A stretch of 6,914 bases of DNA from Sneathiella sp. (GTDB lineage: Bacteria; Pseudomonadota; Alphaproteobacteria; Sneathiellales; Sneathiellaceae), in assembly GCA_002732675.1 (NCBI GenBank), contig NVRR01000170.1, positions 1 through 6,914 on the forward strand. The letters are read 5' to 3'. Positions 1-5,985 of this stretch are shown one piece after another. The notes below the pieces were generated by a model. That model did not search any database. It had not been told where the DNA came from and saw nothing but the letters and a program-made list of their open reading frames with translations. The position numbers were made by a program, and so were the translations under genes. Position 1 is the stretch's first letter. Each line of letters opens with the position of its first letter.

Positions 1-5
1 TGGAC

Positions 6-9
6 GGAG
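6..9 (+). promoter_or_regulatory. Ribosome binding site of tupA
   Basis: GGAG lies 10 nt upstream of the ATG at position 20. This supports that ATG as the start. The promoter, if the gene has its own, is outside the window. Confidence 0.55.
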
Positions 10-19
10 ATATTTTGCT

Positions 20-847
20 ATGAAACTCTTTAGCTGTCTGACAGCATATTTGTTGGCTTTGTTTGTTACGACCGAAAGTTTCGCGGCCGATATGCGGCTA
101 GCGGTAACGACCTCCTTTCACAATTCAGGATTGGCGGATGTACTGCTGCCGGAAATCAAGAAGGATCTGGGTATTGATGTCCATTTGCTTGTTGTCGGGA
201 CGGGACAAGCGCTCAAATTGGGCCGGGCCGGTGACGTGGATGCCTTGCTGGTGCATTCAAAGGCGGCGGAGGAAGAGTTTGTTGCTGAGGACTATGGCAG
301 CCATCGGCTGGATATTATGTATAACGATTTTGTCCTGATCGGTCCGGTGGCAGATACTGCCAATATTGCCAGAGCGGCCGTCGCCAACGATGCCTTCAAG
401 GCCATTGCATTGGACCGCGCTATCTTTGTTAGCCGCGGCGATGACAGCGGTACCCACCGTAAAGAGATGGCCTTGTGGGAAACCACAGGTCTTAATCCGC
501 AAGCCTTTGACGCCACCTGGTATAGGGCCACCGGGTCGGGGATGGGCGCGACATTGAATGCCGCCAGCGCCATGGACGCCTATGTCTTTGCCGACCGGGC
601 GAGTTGGCTAAATTTCGGCAATAAGGGAGATCTCAAAATTCTATTTGCCGGTGATCCCGCTCTGTTCAATCAATATGGTTATATTCCCGTGAACCCGGTC
701 CGCCATCCCCATGTCAAAGCCGATCTTGCGCTTCGCCTCGAAAACTGGCTGGTCAGCGCCCCTGCTCAGAAGCTGATAGCGGCATATCAGATAAACGGAG
801 AACAACTTTTTACCCCCAACGGGAAGCCGCGGGCCCATACGCAGTAG
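20..847 (+). CDS. tupA: Tungstate ABC transporter substrate-binding protein (TupA type)
   Basis: This is a periplasmic solute-binding protein that probably captures tungstate (possibly molybdate) and hands it to a membrane permease, for use in tungsten or molybdenum cofactor enzymes. Residues 1-22 form a signal peptide: Lys2, a hydrophobic stretch, then cleavage near SFA/AD. The mature start carries a VTTS motif (29-32) followed by SGL (36-38), matching the TTTS oxyanion-binding segment of TupA. Further family hallmarks are GTGQALKLGRAGD (60-72), RLDIMYNDFVLIGP (96-109), FVSRGDDSGTHRKE (136-149), WY (167-168), GMG (174-176) and DRASW (192-196). The length of 275 residues is normal for TupA. 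No tupB or tupC follows, because the next gene converges from the other strand, so transporter partners would be upstream. The tungstate-versus-molybdate assignment rests on motif recognition only; the family assignment is firm. Confidence 0.88.
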   Translation: MKLFSCLTAYLLALFVTTESFAADMRLAVTTSFHNSGLADVLLPEIKKDLGIDVHLLVVGTGQALKLGRAGDVDALLVHSKAAEEEFVAEDYGSHRLDIMYNDFVLIGPVADTANIARAAVANDAFKAIALDRAIFVSRGDDSGTHRKEMALWETTGLNPQAFDATWYRATGSGMGATLNAASAMDAYVFADRASWLNFGNKGDLKILFAGDPALFNQYGYIPVNPVRHPHVKADLALRLENWLVSAPAQKLIAAYQINGEQLFTPNGKPRAHTQ

Positions 848-852
848 GTTCA

Positions 853-871
853 AATCAAAGAATGTTTGATT
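853..871. terminator. Weak AT-rich hairpin between convergent genes
   Basis: AATCAAA (853-859) and TTTGATT (865-871) form a perfect 7-bp stem around a 5-nt loop. It spans the halogenase stop codon and begins 5 nt after the tupA stop. It contains only one G-C pair and no U-tract follows on either strand, so its value as a terminator is uncertain. Its position between two convergent genes is the main reason to list it. Confidence 0.25.
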
Positions 872-2573
872 CCGAAAGGTCGAGCTTTTCTTCTTCCTTT
901 TTCGCGAATTTAATCGATGGTTTCAGGCTTGGTGTGCCGTACTGAACCGTTGGTTGCACGCTGGCCTGACCGCTGCCAAACATCGGCCCATTGAAGCCAC
1001 CAAAGGTGACGCCAGAACCTTGCAACGGTTCCGGCTCCTCGCCGCGGAACTTTCTGAGAAGTTGATAATGGTTGGGGAGCTTTGCCAGCAGTCGTTTTTC
1101 GTAATTGTCAAAATCCCGGGCCCGCGCGTCCCAGTCACTTCGTGCAATAAAGCGCTCCGCCGGGTATTTGATCCCGTCGAAATATCCCCTGGCGGATAGT
1201 ATCAAGGTGTAGTTCACATTATTGAACAGGAAAGTGCTGTCGAATTCCGTGGTCGTCGGCAGGGGATATTTAAATTCCTCAAGTCGGGTCTGCAGACTAT
1301 CGGGGACGGTCATCTCTTCGCGCGCCACACGCCAGTATTCGCTGTCGTTGCGGTTATTGACGCAATAATGCAGGATAATGAAATCGCGGATATCCACCAT
1401 CATTTCCTCGGTGGTGTCATTGAAGCGTTTGGCCAGCGAGGGCGCAAAATCCTTATCCGGGAAATTGAGCAGCAGCAATTTCACAGAATTGTCGATCATG
1501 TAGATGGCGGTGGATTCCAATGGTTCGATAAAGCCGGCCGACAATCCAATGGCAATGCAGTTCTTTTCCCAGGCCCGTTCCATACGCCCGATATTGACCG
1601 GAATGGCGCGCGGCTCCGCGCCGATACCGTCTTCGCCGAGATGCTCGAGGAACTCATCCATCGCTTCCTCGTCTGTCCTGAAATGAGTGGAAAAGACGTA
1701 TCCGGTGCCAATGCGGTTATAAAGCGGTACTCGCCAGGACCATCCGGCGCCAAGCGCGGTGGAGGTGGTGCAGGGCTCGATATTTTCCACATCCCGATGC
1801 GGCACCTGGACCGCCAGCGCCCGGTTATTGAGAAGATATTTGCTGTAATCCTCGAACGGGACTTTCAGGGTTTTGTTCAAAAGAACGCTTTTAAAGCCAG
1901 TACAGTCGATGACAAGCTCTACGGGGCGGCGCCCCTGACGTTGCAGGTTCAAAGCTGTAATAAAGCCGCGCTCATCCTGTTCTATCTCTTCGACATCATC
2001 AAGGATATGATTGACGCCGCGCTCAATGGAAATCTCGCGTAAAAACTCGGCAAAACGACCGGCATCCAGATGGTAAGCGTAATTCAGATGCTTTTCATAA
2101 TCGCCATGCTCCAACCCCTTGGGCGCGAGTTTATTGCGAATGGCTGCGACACAGACGGAAAAAGCTTCGTCTATCTGCGGGCGACCAGGTGGTCCGCCAT
2201 ATTTATGAAAATGGTAGGACGGGTTTTGGCCCGCAAGCTGAGAAAATACGGTCTCAAACGGATGGTAAAAAGATTTCCCCTGGCCATTTTCGTCATGATG
2301 CCAGTTGGAAAAGCGGACGCCGAGCTTGAAAGTCGTATTACAGCGCTTGAAGAATTCCTTCTCCGAAATTCCAAGACTGGCGAGCAGGGAGACCATTGTC
2401 GGCACCGTTGCTTCGCCGACGCCGATTGTCGGGATATTTGGACTTTCAATCAGGGTTATTTTCGTTGGTGTTTCTTCATCCCGCAAATTCATAAAGCGGA
2501 TAAGAAATGCCGCCGTTAGCCACCCTGCCGTTCCGCCGCCGACAATGGTGATTTCGCTGATTTGCTCACCCAT
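855..2573 (-). CDS. Flavin-dependent tryptophan halogenase family protein
   Basis: This is a member of the FADH2-dependent halogenase family, whose characterised enzymes (such as PrnA) chlorinate or brominate tryptophan through hypohalous acid formed at a flavin and carried to the substrate past a conserved lysine. The N-terminal FAD-binding motif is GGGTAGW (12-18). PTIGVGEATVPT (48-59) is the usual second family block. Lys83 in TFKLGVRF (81-88) aligns with the catalytic lysine. The WxWxIP motif appears as WSWRVP (278-283), a conservative Ile-to-Val change. GFIEPLESTAIY (347-358) carries Glu353 at the position of the catalytic glutamate. HYCVNNRNDSEYWR (402-415) is also typical. At 572 residues it is somewhat longer than usual, with a Gly/Pro-rich then charged tail from about 511. 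The start at 2573 has AAGGA 6-7 nt upstream. Substrate and halide cannot be read from sequence. No flavin reductase, TonB receptor or SapC gene is visible beside it. Confidence 0.9.
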   Translation of the reverse strand: MGEQISEITIVGGGTAGWLTAAFLIRFMNLRDEETPTKITLIESPNIPTIGVGEATVPTMVSLLASLGISEKEFFKRCNTTFKLGVRFSNWHHDENGQGKSFYHPFETVFSQLAGQNPSYHFHKYGGPPGRPQIDEAFSVCVAAIRNKLAPKGLEHGDYEKHLNYAYHLDAGRFAEFLREISIERGVNHILDDVEEIEQDERGFITALNLQRQGRRPVELVIDCTGFKSVLLNKTLKVPFEDYSKYLLNNRALAVQVPHRDVENIEPCTTSTALGAGWSWRVPLYNRIGTGYVFSTHFRTDEEAMDEFLEHLGEDGIGAEPRAIPVNIGRMERAWEKNCIAIGLSAGFIEPLESTAIYMIDNSVKLLLLNFPDKDFAPSLAKRFNDTTEEMMVDIRDFIILHYCVNNRNDSEYWRVAREEMTVPDSLQTRLEEFKYPLPTTTEFDSTFLFNNVNYTLILSARGYFDGIKYPAERFIARSDWDARARDFDNYEKRLLAKLPNHYQLLRKFRGEEPEPLQGSGVTFGGFNGPMFGSGQASVQPTVQYGTPSLKPSIKFAKKEEEKLDLSESNIL

Positions 2574-2685
2574 TTACCATCCTTAGCCCGTAAAGTGGAA
2601 ATAGTATCGGGAAACAGGACGGCATAATTTTTGCCCGAATCCAAGGTCACTGGCTGATTAATGAGGTGGTTTGGATCTAAGTGAC
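2574..2685 (-). other. Intergenic region between the small membrane protein gene and the halogenase gene
   Basis: This 112-nt gap probably holds the halogenase promoter, although I see no convincing -35/-10 pair. Two inverted repeats are interleaved at its upstream end: ATCCAA (2639-2644) with TTGGAT (2671-2676), and GGTCACT (2645-2651) with AGTGACC (2680-2686). The second touches the stop codon of the upstream small gene. Both pairs cannot form stems at once. Confidence 0.3.
2580..2584 (-). promoter_or_regulatory. Ribosome binding site of the halogenase gene
   Basis: On the minus strand AAGGA precedes the ATG at 2573 by about 6 nt. An overlapping ATG at 2580-2578 is out of frame, so the site decides the start. 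Confidence 0.6.
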
Positions 2686-2862
2686 CTAGCCGCCTTTCGG
2701 TCCGGCGAAAAACCAGATGATCAGACCGAGAACGGGCAGGATCAGTACAATCAGGATCCAGAGGACCTTGGCCACGGTCGAGGCGCTGCTCTGAAAAATC
2801 TTATAGATGGCATAGATATCGAGCAGCAAAATAATGAGCCCGGCAATTCCACCAAATTCCAT
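2686..2862 (-). CDS. Small PLDc_N-type membrane protein (58 aa)
   Basis: This short gene encodes 58 residues beginning MEFGGIAGLIILLLDIYAIY. It has two hydrophobic segments (about 5-20 and 34-52) joined by a short polar linker (21-33), and ends AGPKGG. The second segment, with WILIVLILPVLGLIIWFFAG (35-54), fits the pattern of the phospholipase D N-terminal-like membrane domain (W, hydrophobics, LPxxG, W/Y, hydrophobics, G). That domain occurs in full-length cardiolipin synthases and as stand-alone small proteins. Here there are no HKD catalytic motifs, so it is not itself a phospholipase. A strong AAGGGGAAG sequence lies just upstream of the ATG, which supports translation. It sits between the kinase gene and the halogenase gene on the same strand, with gaps of about 95 and 112 nt, so it may be its own unit. 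Its function is unknown; an inner-membrane location is inferred. Confidence 0.82.
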   Translation of the reverse strand: MEFGGIAGLIILLLDIYAIYKIFQSSASTVAKVLWILIVLILPVLGLIIWFFAGPKGG

Positions 2863-2866
2863 TTAA

Positions 2867-2875
2867 CTTCCCCTT
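2867..2875 (-). promoter_or_regulatory. Ribosome binding site of the small membrane protein gene
   Basis: On the minus strand AAGGGGAAG lies 4 nt before the ATG at 2862, with the purine core about 6-8 nt away. It is a good Shine-Dalgarno sequence and the main evidence that the 58-codon frame is translated. Confidence 0.65.
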
Positions 2876-2882
2876 TTCAATA

Positions 2883-2902
2883 ATTATGGTCCTTATCAGG
2901 AC
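2883..2902 (-). promoter_or_regulatory. Leader hairpin and possible -10 box upstream of the small membrane protein gene
   Basis: On the minus strand GTCCT-GATA-AGGAC (2902-2889) is a perfect 5-bp stem with a 4-nt loop, followed directly by CATAAT (2888-2883), a 5-of-6 match to a -10 box. No good -35 sits 16-18 nt upstream. It may be a promoter element or a weak hairpin behind the kinase gene. Confidence 0.25.
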
Positions 2903-2957
2903 GGTTTAATCCGAAGATTGTGACCTGTTTTCAGGCCTGCAGGTAAAAAAGGCCCCA

Positions 2958-4013
2958 TTAAGCGTCGAGTGCAGTGGCCATGGCCGCCGCATCGAGCAGG
3001 CCGCTATGGGTATTGCTGGCGGCAATCACGGAAAGCGCATTTGCGTTAGCGGCCTTCAGGCAGACCGAAAGTGGGGCGTCGGTAGAGGCATAAGCTGTAA
3101 ATGTCGTGGCGAAGGCATCTCCGGCGCCGGCCGTATTACCGACCACCGCCTTGCCAGCGGGATGGAAATGGATGCCATCCGCTGTTCCCGCATAGGCCCC
3201 TTCGGCGCCATTGGTCACCAGAATAATTTTTGGGCCCAGCTTGCAAACGGCAGCGACAACATCTTCTAGCGGTCGGTGGGCGAGCCCTTTATGCAGCAAT
3301 ACCGGTCCGTCAAATTCGCCGTCGCTAGGTGGCAGTACGTGACCTTTGGGCAGTAATGACAGGGCAAGCTGTTCGGCCTCCACGGCGTTTACTGAAATGA
3401 GATCCACATGGGCGAGGGCCTCGACAATGTCGCCCGCCCAATAAGTGAGCTGGCGGATCCCTGGATTGGTGGCGACAAAGGCACCGGCTTCCTTCGCCAG
3501 GCGGGTAATCTTGCCAAGGCAGGCGGCGGAGTTACCGGAAAGGCTGGCAATATAGACGAGATCGCGGCCGGTAAACTGTTCGGCGTGGATTTCGTCCGGG
3601 TCCAAGTCCGTATTGGCGCCGCGATTGGTAAAAATCGTCGGATTACAGACATGAGATGCGATCATGACGGCCTTGCCCGTTGGTCGCGCCTTATCGTGGA
3701 TGATCAGGCTGGTATCAATCTTTTCCGCCGTGAGTTCCTCGTTGATTTCACGGCCTTCCAGATCATCGCCGGTGCGCACAAGCGTTGCCGTCTTAAACCC
3801 CAGACGCGCGAGGGCGACAGCGGCATTGGTCGCCCCGCCGCCGACAGATGATTTGATCGAGGTCACGTCAATCTTGCGGCCTTCTTCCAGCAGCAAAAAG
3901 GATGACGTCGCGTTCTCCATGGTCATCCGCTCAATATCGCTGTCCTCAACGACAGCAATCACGTCGATAGTCGCTGAGCCGAGGGTGAGCGCTTTAAGGT
4001 TTGAAAATGTCAT
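2958..4013 (-). CDS. PfkB-family carbohydrate/nucleoside kinase
   Basis: This cytoplasmic ATP-dependent kinase belongs to the ribokinase/adenosine kinase (PfkB) family, which phosphorylates a hydroxymethyl or similar group on sugars and nucleosides. The first signature is SVGGGATNAAVALARLG (56-72). The second is VVGNTAGAGDAF (290-301), with Asp299 of GAGD as catalytic base and GAG as the anion hole. In this signature Asn293 replaces the more usual Asp before Thr. TNGAEGAY (267-274) is the typical ATP-site strand, and SVNAVEAEQL (207-216) corresponds to the family NxxE region. The length of 351 residues is on the long side, with an insertion around 220-245. The start at 4013 is 12 nt downstream of the oxidoreductase gene's stop, and its ribosome binding site overlaps that stop, so translational coupling is likely. 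The substrate cannot be named. It could be a sugar, sugar acid or nucleoside; the family call is firm. Confidence 0.9.
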   Translation of the reverse strand: MTFSNLKALTLGSATIDVIAVVEDSDIERMTMENATSSFLLLEEGRKIDVTSIKSSVGGGATNAAVALARLGFKTATLVRTGDDLEGREINEELTAEKIDTSLIIHDKARPTGKAVMIASHVCNPTIFTNRGANTDLDPDEIHAEQFTGRDLVYIASLSGNSAACLGKITRLAKEAGAFVATNPGIRQLTYWAGDIVEALAHVDLISVNAVEAEQLALSLLPKGHVLPPSDGEFDGPVLLHKGLAHRPLEDVVAAVCKLGPKIILVTNGAEGAYAGTADGIHFHPAGKAVVGNTAGAGDAFATTFTAYASTDAPLSVCLKAANANALSVIAASNTHSGLLDAAAMATALDA

Positions 4014-4020
4014 TTACGGT

Positions 4021-4028
4021 CTTTCCTA
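4021..4028 (-). promoter_or_regulatory. Ribosome binding site of the kinase gene overlapping the upstream stop codon
   Basis: On the minus strand TAGGAAAG contains the TAG stop of the oxidoreductase gene and a Shine-Dalgarno AGGAAAG, about 7 nt before the kinase ATG. This layout favours reinitiation by ribosomes finishing the first gene. Confidence 0.6.
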
Positions 4029-5129
4029 GAGATGGTCCACGCGAATGTTACGGCTTTCTTTGGCGGCCCGCTCAAACAGGCTGCCGGTTGTGGTGGCCAA
4101 AAAGGGCTTGAGCGGAATTTTCTCCTGTTTGAGAAAGCCTTGCGCGGGCAGGTTGCCACCCTGAACCATTTCGATGACCGCGCAGACGGATGCGGCGGTC
4201 GTCCAGGCAATGGCTGTCCAGACCTGCCCCTCTATTTCAACAGGGTAATAAGACCGCACATATTCTTTTCGCTGCAGCTGGCCCAGAATTTCTCCTTCTG
4301 CGGACGTATGTACATACACCACATCATCATCAACACGGGGCTTGGCATGGGTGAGAATTTTCCCAGCCTCCGCCCGATTTTCGCGCATCAGCAGTTCATG
4401 AAAGAAGAAATTCATCAGTTTGACATGGCCGGGATAGCGCATGGTTTTATAATCGAGATTATCGATTTTTCCTGCAAATGTTTCACACATGGTGCCAAGG
4501 CCGCCCGATGTGGTGAAAGCCTCCAGCTTCTTGCCGTCAATAAAGATGGTTTCCAACCATTCCATGGGGGAGACCCATTTACGCACGCCTTCCTCGATCA
4601 CCTCGCAGTCATTGAGATATTCATTGACCACGCCGTCAGGTGACCAGTTGAAGGCGTAGCCCAGCAGTCCCGTCGGATGTTGCGGTAATGCGCCAACCCG
4701 CAGCCGGATGGTGCGAACGTGGTCGAACTGCCCCGCGAGATGAGCGCCGACAATGCCGACGAAGCCCGGTGCCAGACCGCATTGTGGCGCCATGACGGCG
4801 GTTGCCGTGTCGCTCATTTCCAGAATGGCCTGGGTTGTCCCGACATCTTCCGTCAAATCGAAATAATGAATGCCGAGGGCATGGGCGGCGCGGGCAATAT
4901 CGATATTGAGGTAAAACGGAAGGCAGGAGAGTACAGCGTCATATGGGCTGAGAATTTTTTCCAGCTCCGCCACATTGGAGACATCATGATCCTTGACGTC
5001 AAACGGGAATTCACTGCGTAAAGAACGGCTGTCGATGCCGGTGACGTCAAACTTCGCCTGATGCAGAAGCGTTGCGGCCAGCGCACCCACATTTCCCAGA
5101 CCAAGAACGGCAATTTTTGAAAAGGTCAT
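4026..5129 (-). CDS. Saccharopine dehydrogenase-family NAD(P)-dependent oxidoreductase
   Basis: This is a cytoplasmic oxidoreductase of the saccharopine dehydrogenase / lysine 6-dehydrogenase-like group, which makes or breaks C-N bonds or oxidises amino groups using NAD(P). A Rossmann fold opens the protein: IAVLGLGNVG (6-15), with Gly10, Gly12 and Gly15 forming GxGxxG. An acidic residue ends strand two (Asp33 in GIDSRS), which hints at NAD rather than NADP. Later family blocks are MAPQCGLAPGF (113-123), RVGALPQHP (144-152), FNWSPDGVVNEY (160-171), TTSGGLGTM (206-214) and YKTMRYPGH (227-235). These resemble lysine 6-dehydrogenase-type proteins more than fungal saccharopine reductases. The length of 367 residues is normal. 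The ATG at 5129 has GGAG 7 nt upstream. It is the first gene of a unit with the kinase. The actual substrate is unknown; lysine or another basic or imino amino acid is plausible but not shown. Confidence 0.85.
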   Translation of the reverse strand: MTFSKIAVLGLGNVGALAATLLHQAKFDVTGIDSRSLRSEFPFDVKDHDVSNVAELEKILSPYDAVLSCLPFYLNIDIARAAHALGIHYFDLTEDVGTTQAILEMSDTATAVMAPQCGLAPGFVGIVGAHLAGQFDHVRTIRLRVGALPQHPTGLLGYAFNWSPDGVVNEYLNDCEVIEEGVRKWVSPMEWLETIFIDGKKLEAFTTSGGLGTMCETFAGKIDNLDYKTMRYPGHVKLMNFFFHELLMRENRAEAGKILTHAKPRVDDDVVYVHTSAEGEILGQLQRKEYVRSYYPVEIEGQVWTAIAWTTAASVCAVIEMVQGGNLPAQGFLKQEKIPLKPFLATTTGSLFERAAKESRNIRVDHL

Positions 5130-5277
5130 GTCATTACTCCGAAATCATATGCTCAATCTGACCCTAGATCGGCGAATTGGCGGACGCAACACAGAAATAT
5201 CAAATTTCATTGCCGTCACTCTTGCCGCCTTGCCAGCGGCGCTTTAGCGTATCTTATGGCAACGAAAAGGAGGCAGT
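5130..5277. promoter_or_regulatory. Divergent promoter region between the oxidoreductase/kinase unit and the M15-like gene
   Basis: Both flanking genes read away from this 148-nt gap, so it should hold two promoters. For the plus strand TTGCCA (5230-5235) and TCTTAT (5252-5257), 16 nt apart, are a modest candidate. The -35 lies inside an inverted repeat, GCCGC (5224-5228) and GCGGC (5236-5240), that could be an operator. For the minus strand only a poor candidate is visible: TTGCGT, 17 nt, TAGGGT. GGAG (5137-5140, minus strand) is the oxidoreductase ribosome binding site. Confidence 0.35.
5267..5273 (+). promoter_or_regulatory. Strong ribosome binding site of the M15-like gene
   Basis: AAGGAGG is a full-strength Shine-Dalgarno sequence 4 nt before the ATG at 5278. 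The spacing is slightly short, but the next in-frame ATG at 5296 would be too far away to use it, so 5278 is preferred. Confidence 0.65.
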
Positions 5278-5889
5278 ATGAAATCCCCTAAATCCATGCG
5301 TGGACTGGAGGCTCTGGGCCGGACCCGGCTGTCTAAGTCTTTCTTCATGCGCGATTTTTTGCACTCTGAAATCGCCAGCTTCTATGGCATTCCCAATATT
5401 CCTGACGACCCGGACCTTGCGCTTGAAGCGGGGCGGTATCTGGCCACCGAACTTCTGGAACCGCTGCAGGCCGCATTCGGCCCGATCCGCATTCGCGGGG
5501 CGTATCGATGTGCCCGGCTCAACGCCTTCGGTAACGATCATAATATGAACTGTGCCGGCAACACGCGCGCCGCGTCCCGTCATGTCTGGGATCGGCGTGA
5601 TGCGAACGGGCATCTCGGTGCCATGGCCTGCATTGTTATTCCCTGGTTCGCGGATCGCTATGCCGACGGCGCCGACTGGCGGGCGATGGCCTGGTGGATC
5701 CATGATCATCTGCCCTATGGCAGTCTATATTTCCATCCCAAAATGGCGGCGTTCAATATTGGCTGGCACGAAAATCCGGCGCGGCGCATTGATAGCTATA
5801 TCGCTCCGAAGGGGACACTGACCAAAGCCGGGATGGAAAACCAGACGGCACGTCATAGCGAATGGTATGCGGATTTCCCTGTGTCGTAA
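5278..5889 (+). CDS. Peptidase M15-like protein (conserved, function unproven)
   Basis: This 203-residue protein resembles small proteins often labelled peptidase M15 or hypothetical in alphaproteobacteria. M15 members include zinc D-Ala-D-Ala carboxypeptidases and endolysins that cut peptidoglycan peptides. Visible blocks are FYGIPNIPDDPDLALEAGR (35-53), LLEPLQAAFGPIRIRGAYR (59-77), LN (81-82), NCAGN (91-95), SRHVWDRRDANG (100-111), WRAMAWWIHDHLPYGSLYF (134-152) and FNIGWHENPARRI (159-171). The YR...LN...SxH order matches the M15_3 layout, and His102, Asp105 or Asp108, and His164 are plausible metal ligands. However, the canonical spacing His-x6-Asp is not exact, so catalytic activity is uncertain. 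There is no signal peptide or membrane segment, so export, if any, is not classical. It stands alone between divergent and downstream promoters. The family call is tentative, but the reading frame itself is secure from its ribosome binding site and dense conserved-looking motifs. Confidence 0.72.
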   Translation: MKSPKSMRGLEALGRTRLSKSFFMRDFLHSEIASFYGIPNIPDDPDLALEAGRYLATELLEPLQAAFGPIRIRGAYRCARLNAFGNDHNMNCAGNTRAASRHVWDRRDANGHLGAMACIVIPWFADRYADGADWRAMAWWIHDHLPYGSLYFHPKMAAFNIGWHENPARRIDSYIAPKGTLTKAGMENQTARHSEWYADFPVS

Positions 5890-5890
5890 T

Positions 5891-5961
5891 TTGACAATTA
5901 CTTGTTGTCAGACGTGCATTTTCTGGCATCATATAAACGGGAGAGGTGACCTTTGACAAAG
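5891..5961 (+). promoter_or_regulatory. TGACAA repeat cluster, candidate operator/promoter of the acyl-CoA synthetase fragment
   Basis: A perfect inverted repeat, TGACAA (5892-5897) and TTGTCA (5905-5910), is separated by 7 nt. A third TGACAA lies at 5954-5959 inside the odd palindrome CTTTGACAAAG (5951-5961). Between them are CATATA/TATAAA sequences (5930-5937) that could serve as a -10 box, with TTGTCA (5905-5910) as -35 at a longer-than-ideal spacing of 19-21 nt. The arrangement looks like repressor half-sites flanking a promoter, but no binding protein can be named. Confidence 0.35.
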
Positions 5962-5980
5962 ATCAAGATGGCACCGATAG

Positions 5981-5985
5981 GGAGG
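5981..5985 (+). promoter_or_regulatory. Ribosome binding site of the acyl-CoA synthetase fragment
   Basis: GGAGG sits 5 nt before the ATG at 5991. This favours 5991 over an in-frame GTG at 5946, which would add 15 residues of unconserved-looking, highly charged sequence and would overlap the palindrome cluster. Confidence 0.65.

Noticed and set aside
1368..2042. Long open frame of 224 codons on the plus strand inside the halogenase gene
   Set aside because: It lies entirely antisense to a gene with intact catalytic motifs, and its translation shows no recognisable domain. It is a coding shadow.
2639..2686. H-type RNA pseudoknot formed by the interleaved repeats
   Set aside because: The first connecting loop would have zero nucleotides to cross a 7-bp stem, which is sterically implausible.
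2919..2957. Rho-independent terminator after the kinase gene
   Set aside because: The minus strand has CCTG-AAAA-CAGG and a T-run, but the T-run precedes the stem instead of following it, so the order is wrong for intrinsic termination.
4032..4643. Open frame of 203 codons on the plus strand inside the oxidoreductase gene
   Set aside because: It is antisense to a well-supported gene, has Cys/His-rich low-information translation, and has no convincing ribosome binding site.
5254..5709. Minus-strand open frame of 151 codons across the M15-like gene and its promoter
   Set aside because: It is antisense to a gene with a strong Shine-Dalgarno sequence and conserved-looking motifs, and no domain is recognised.
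5891..5896. Perfect TTGACA as a -35 box
   Set aside because: There is no acceptable -10 box 16-18 nt downstream. The sequence is better explained as part of the inverted repeat.
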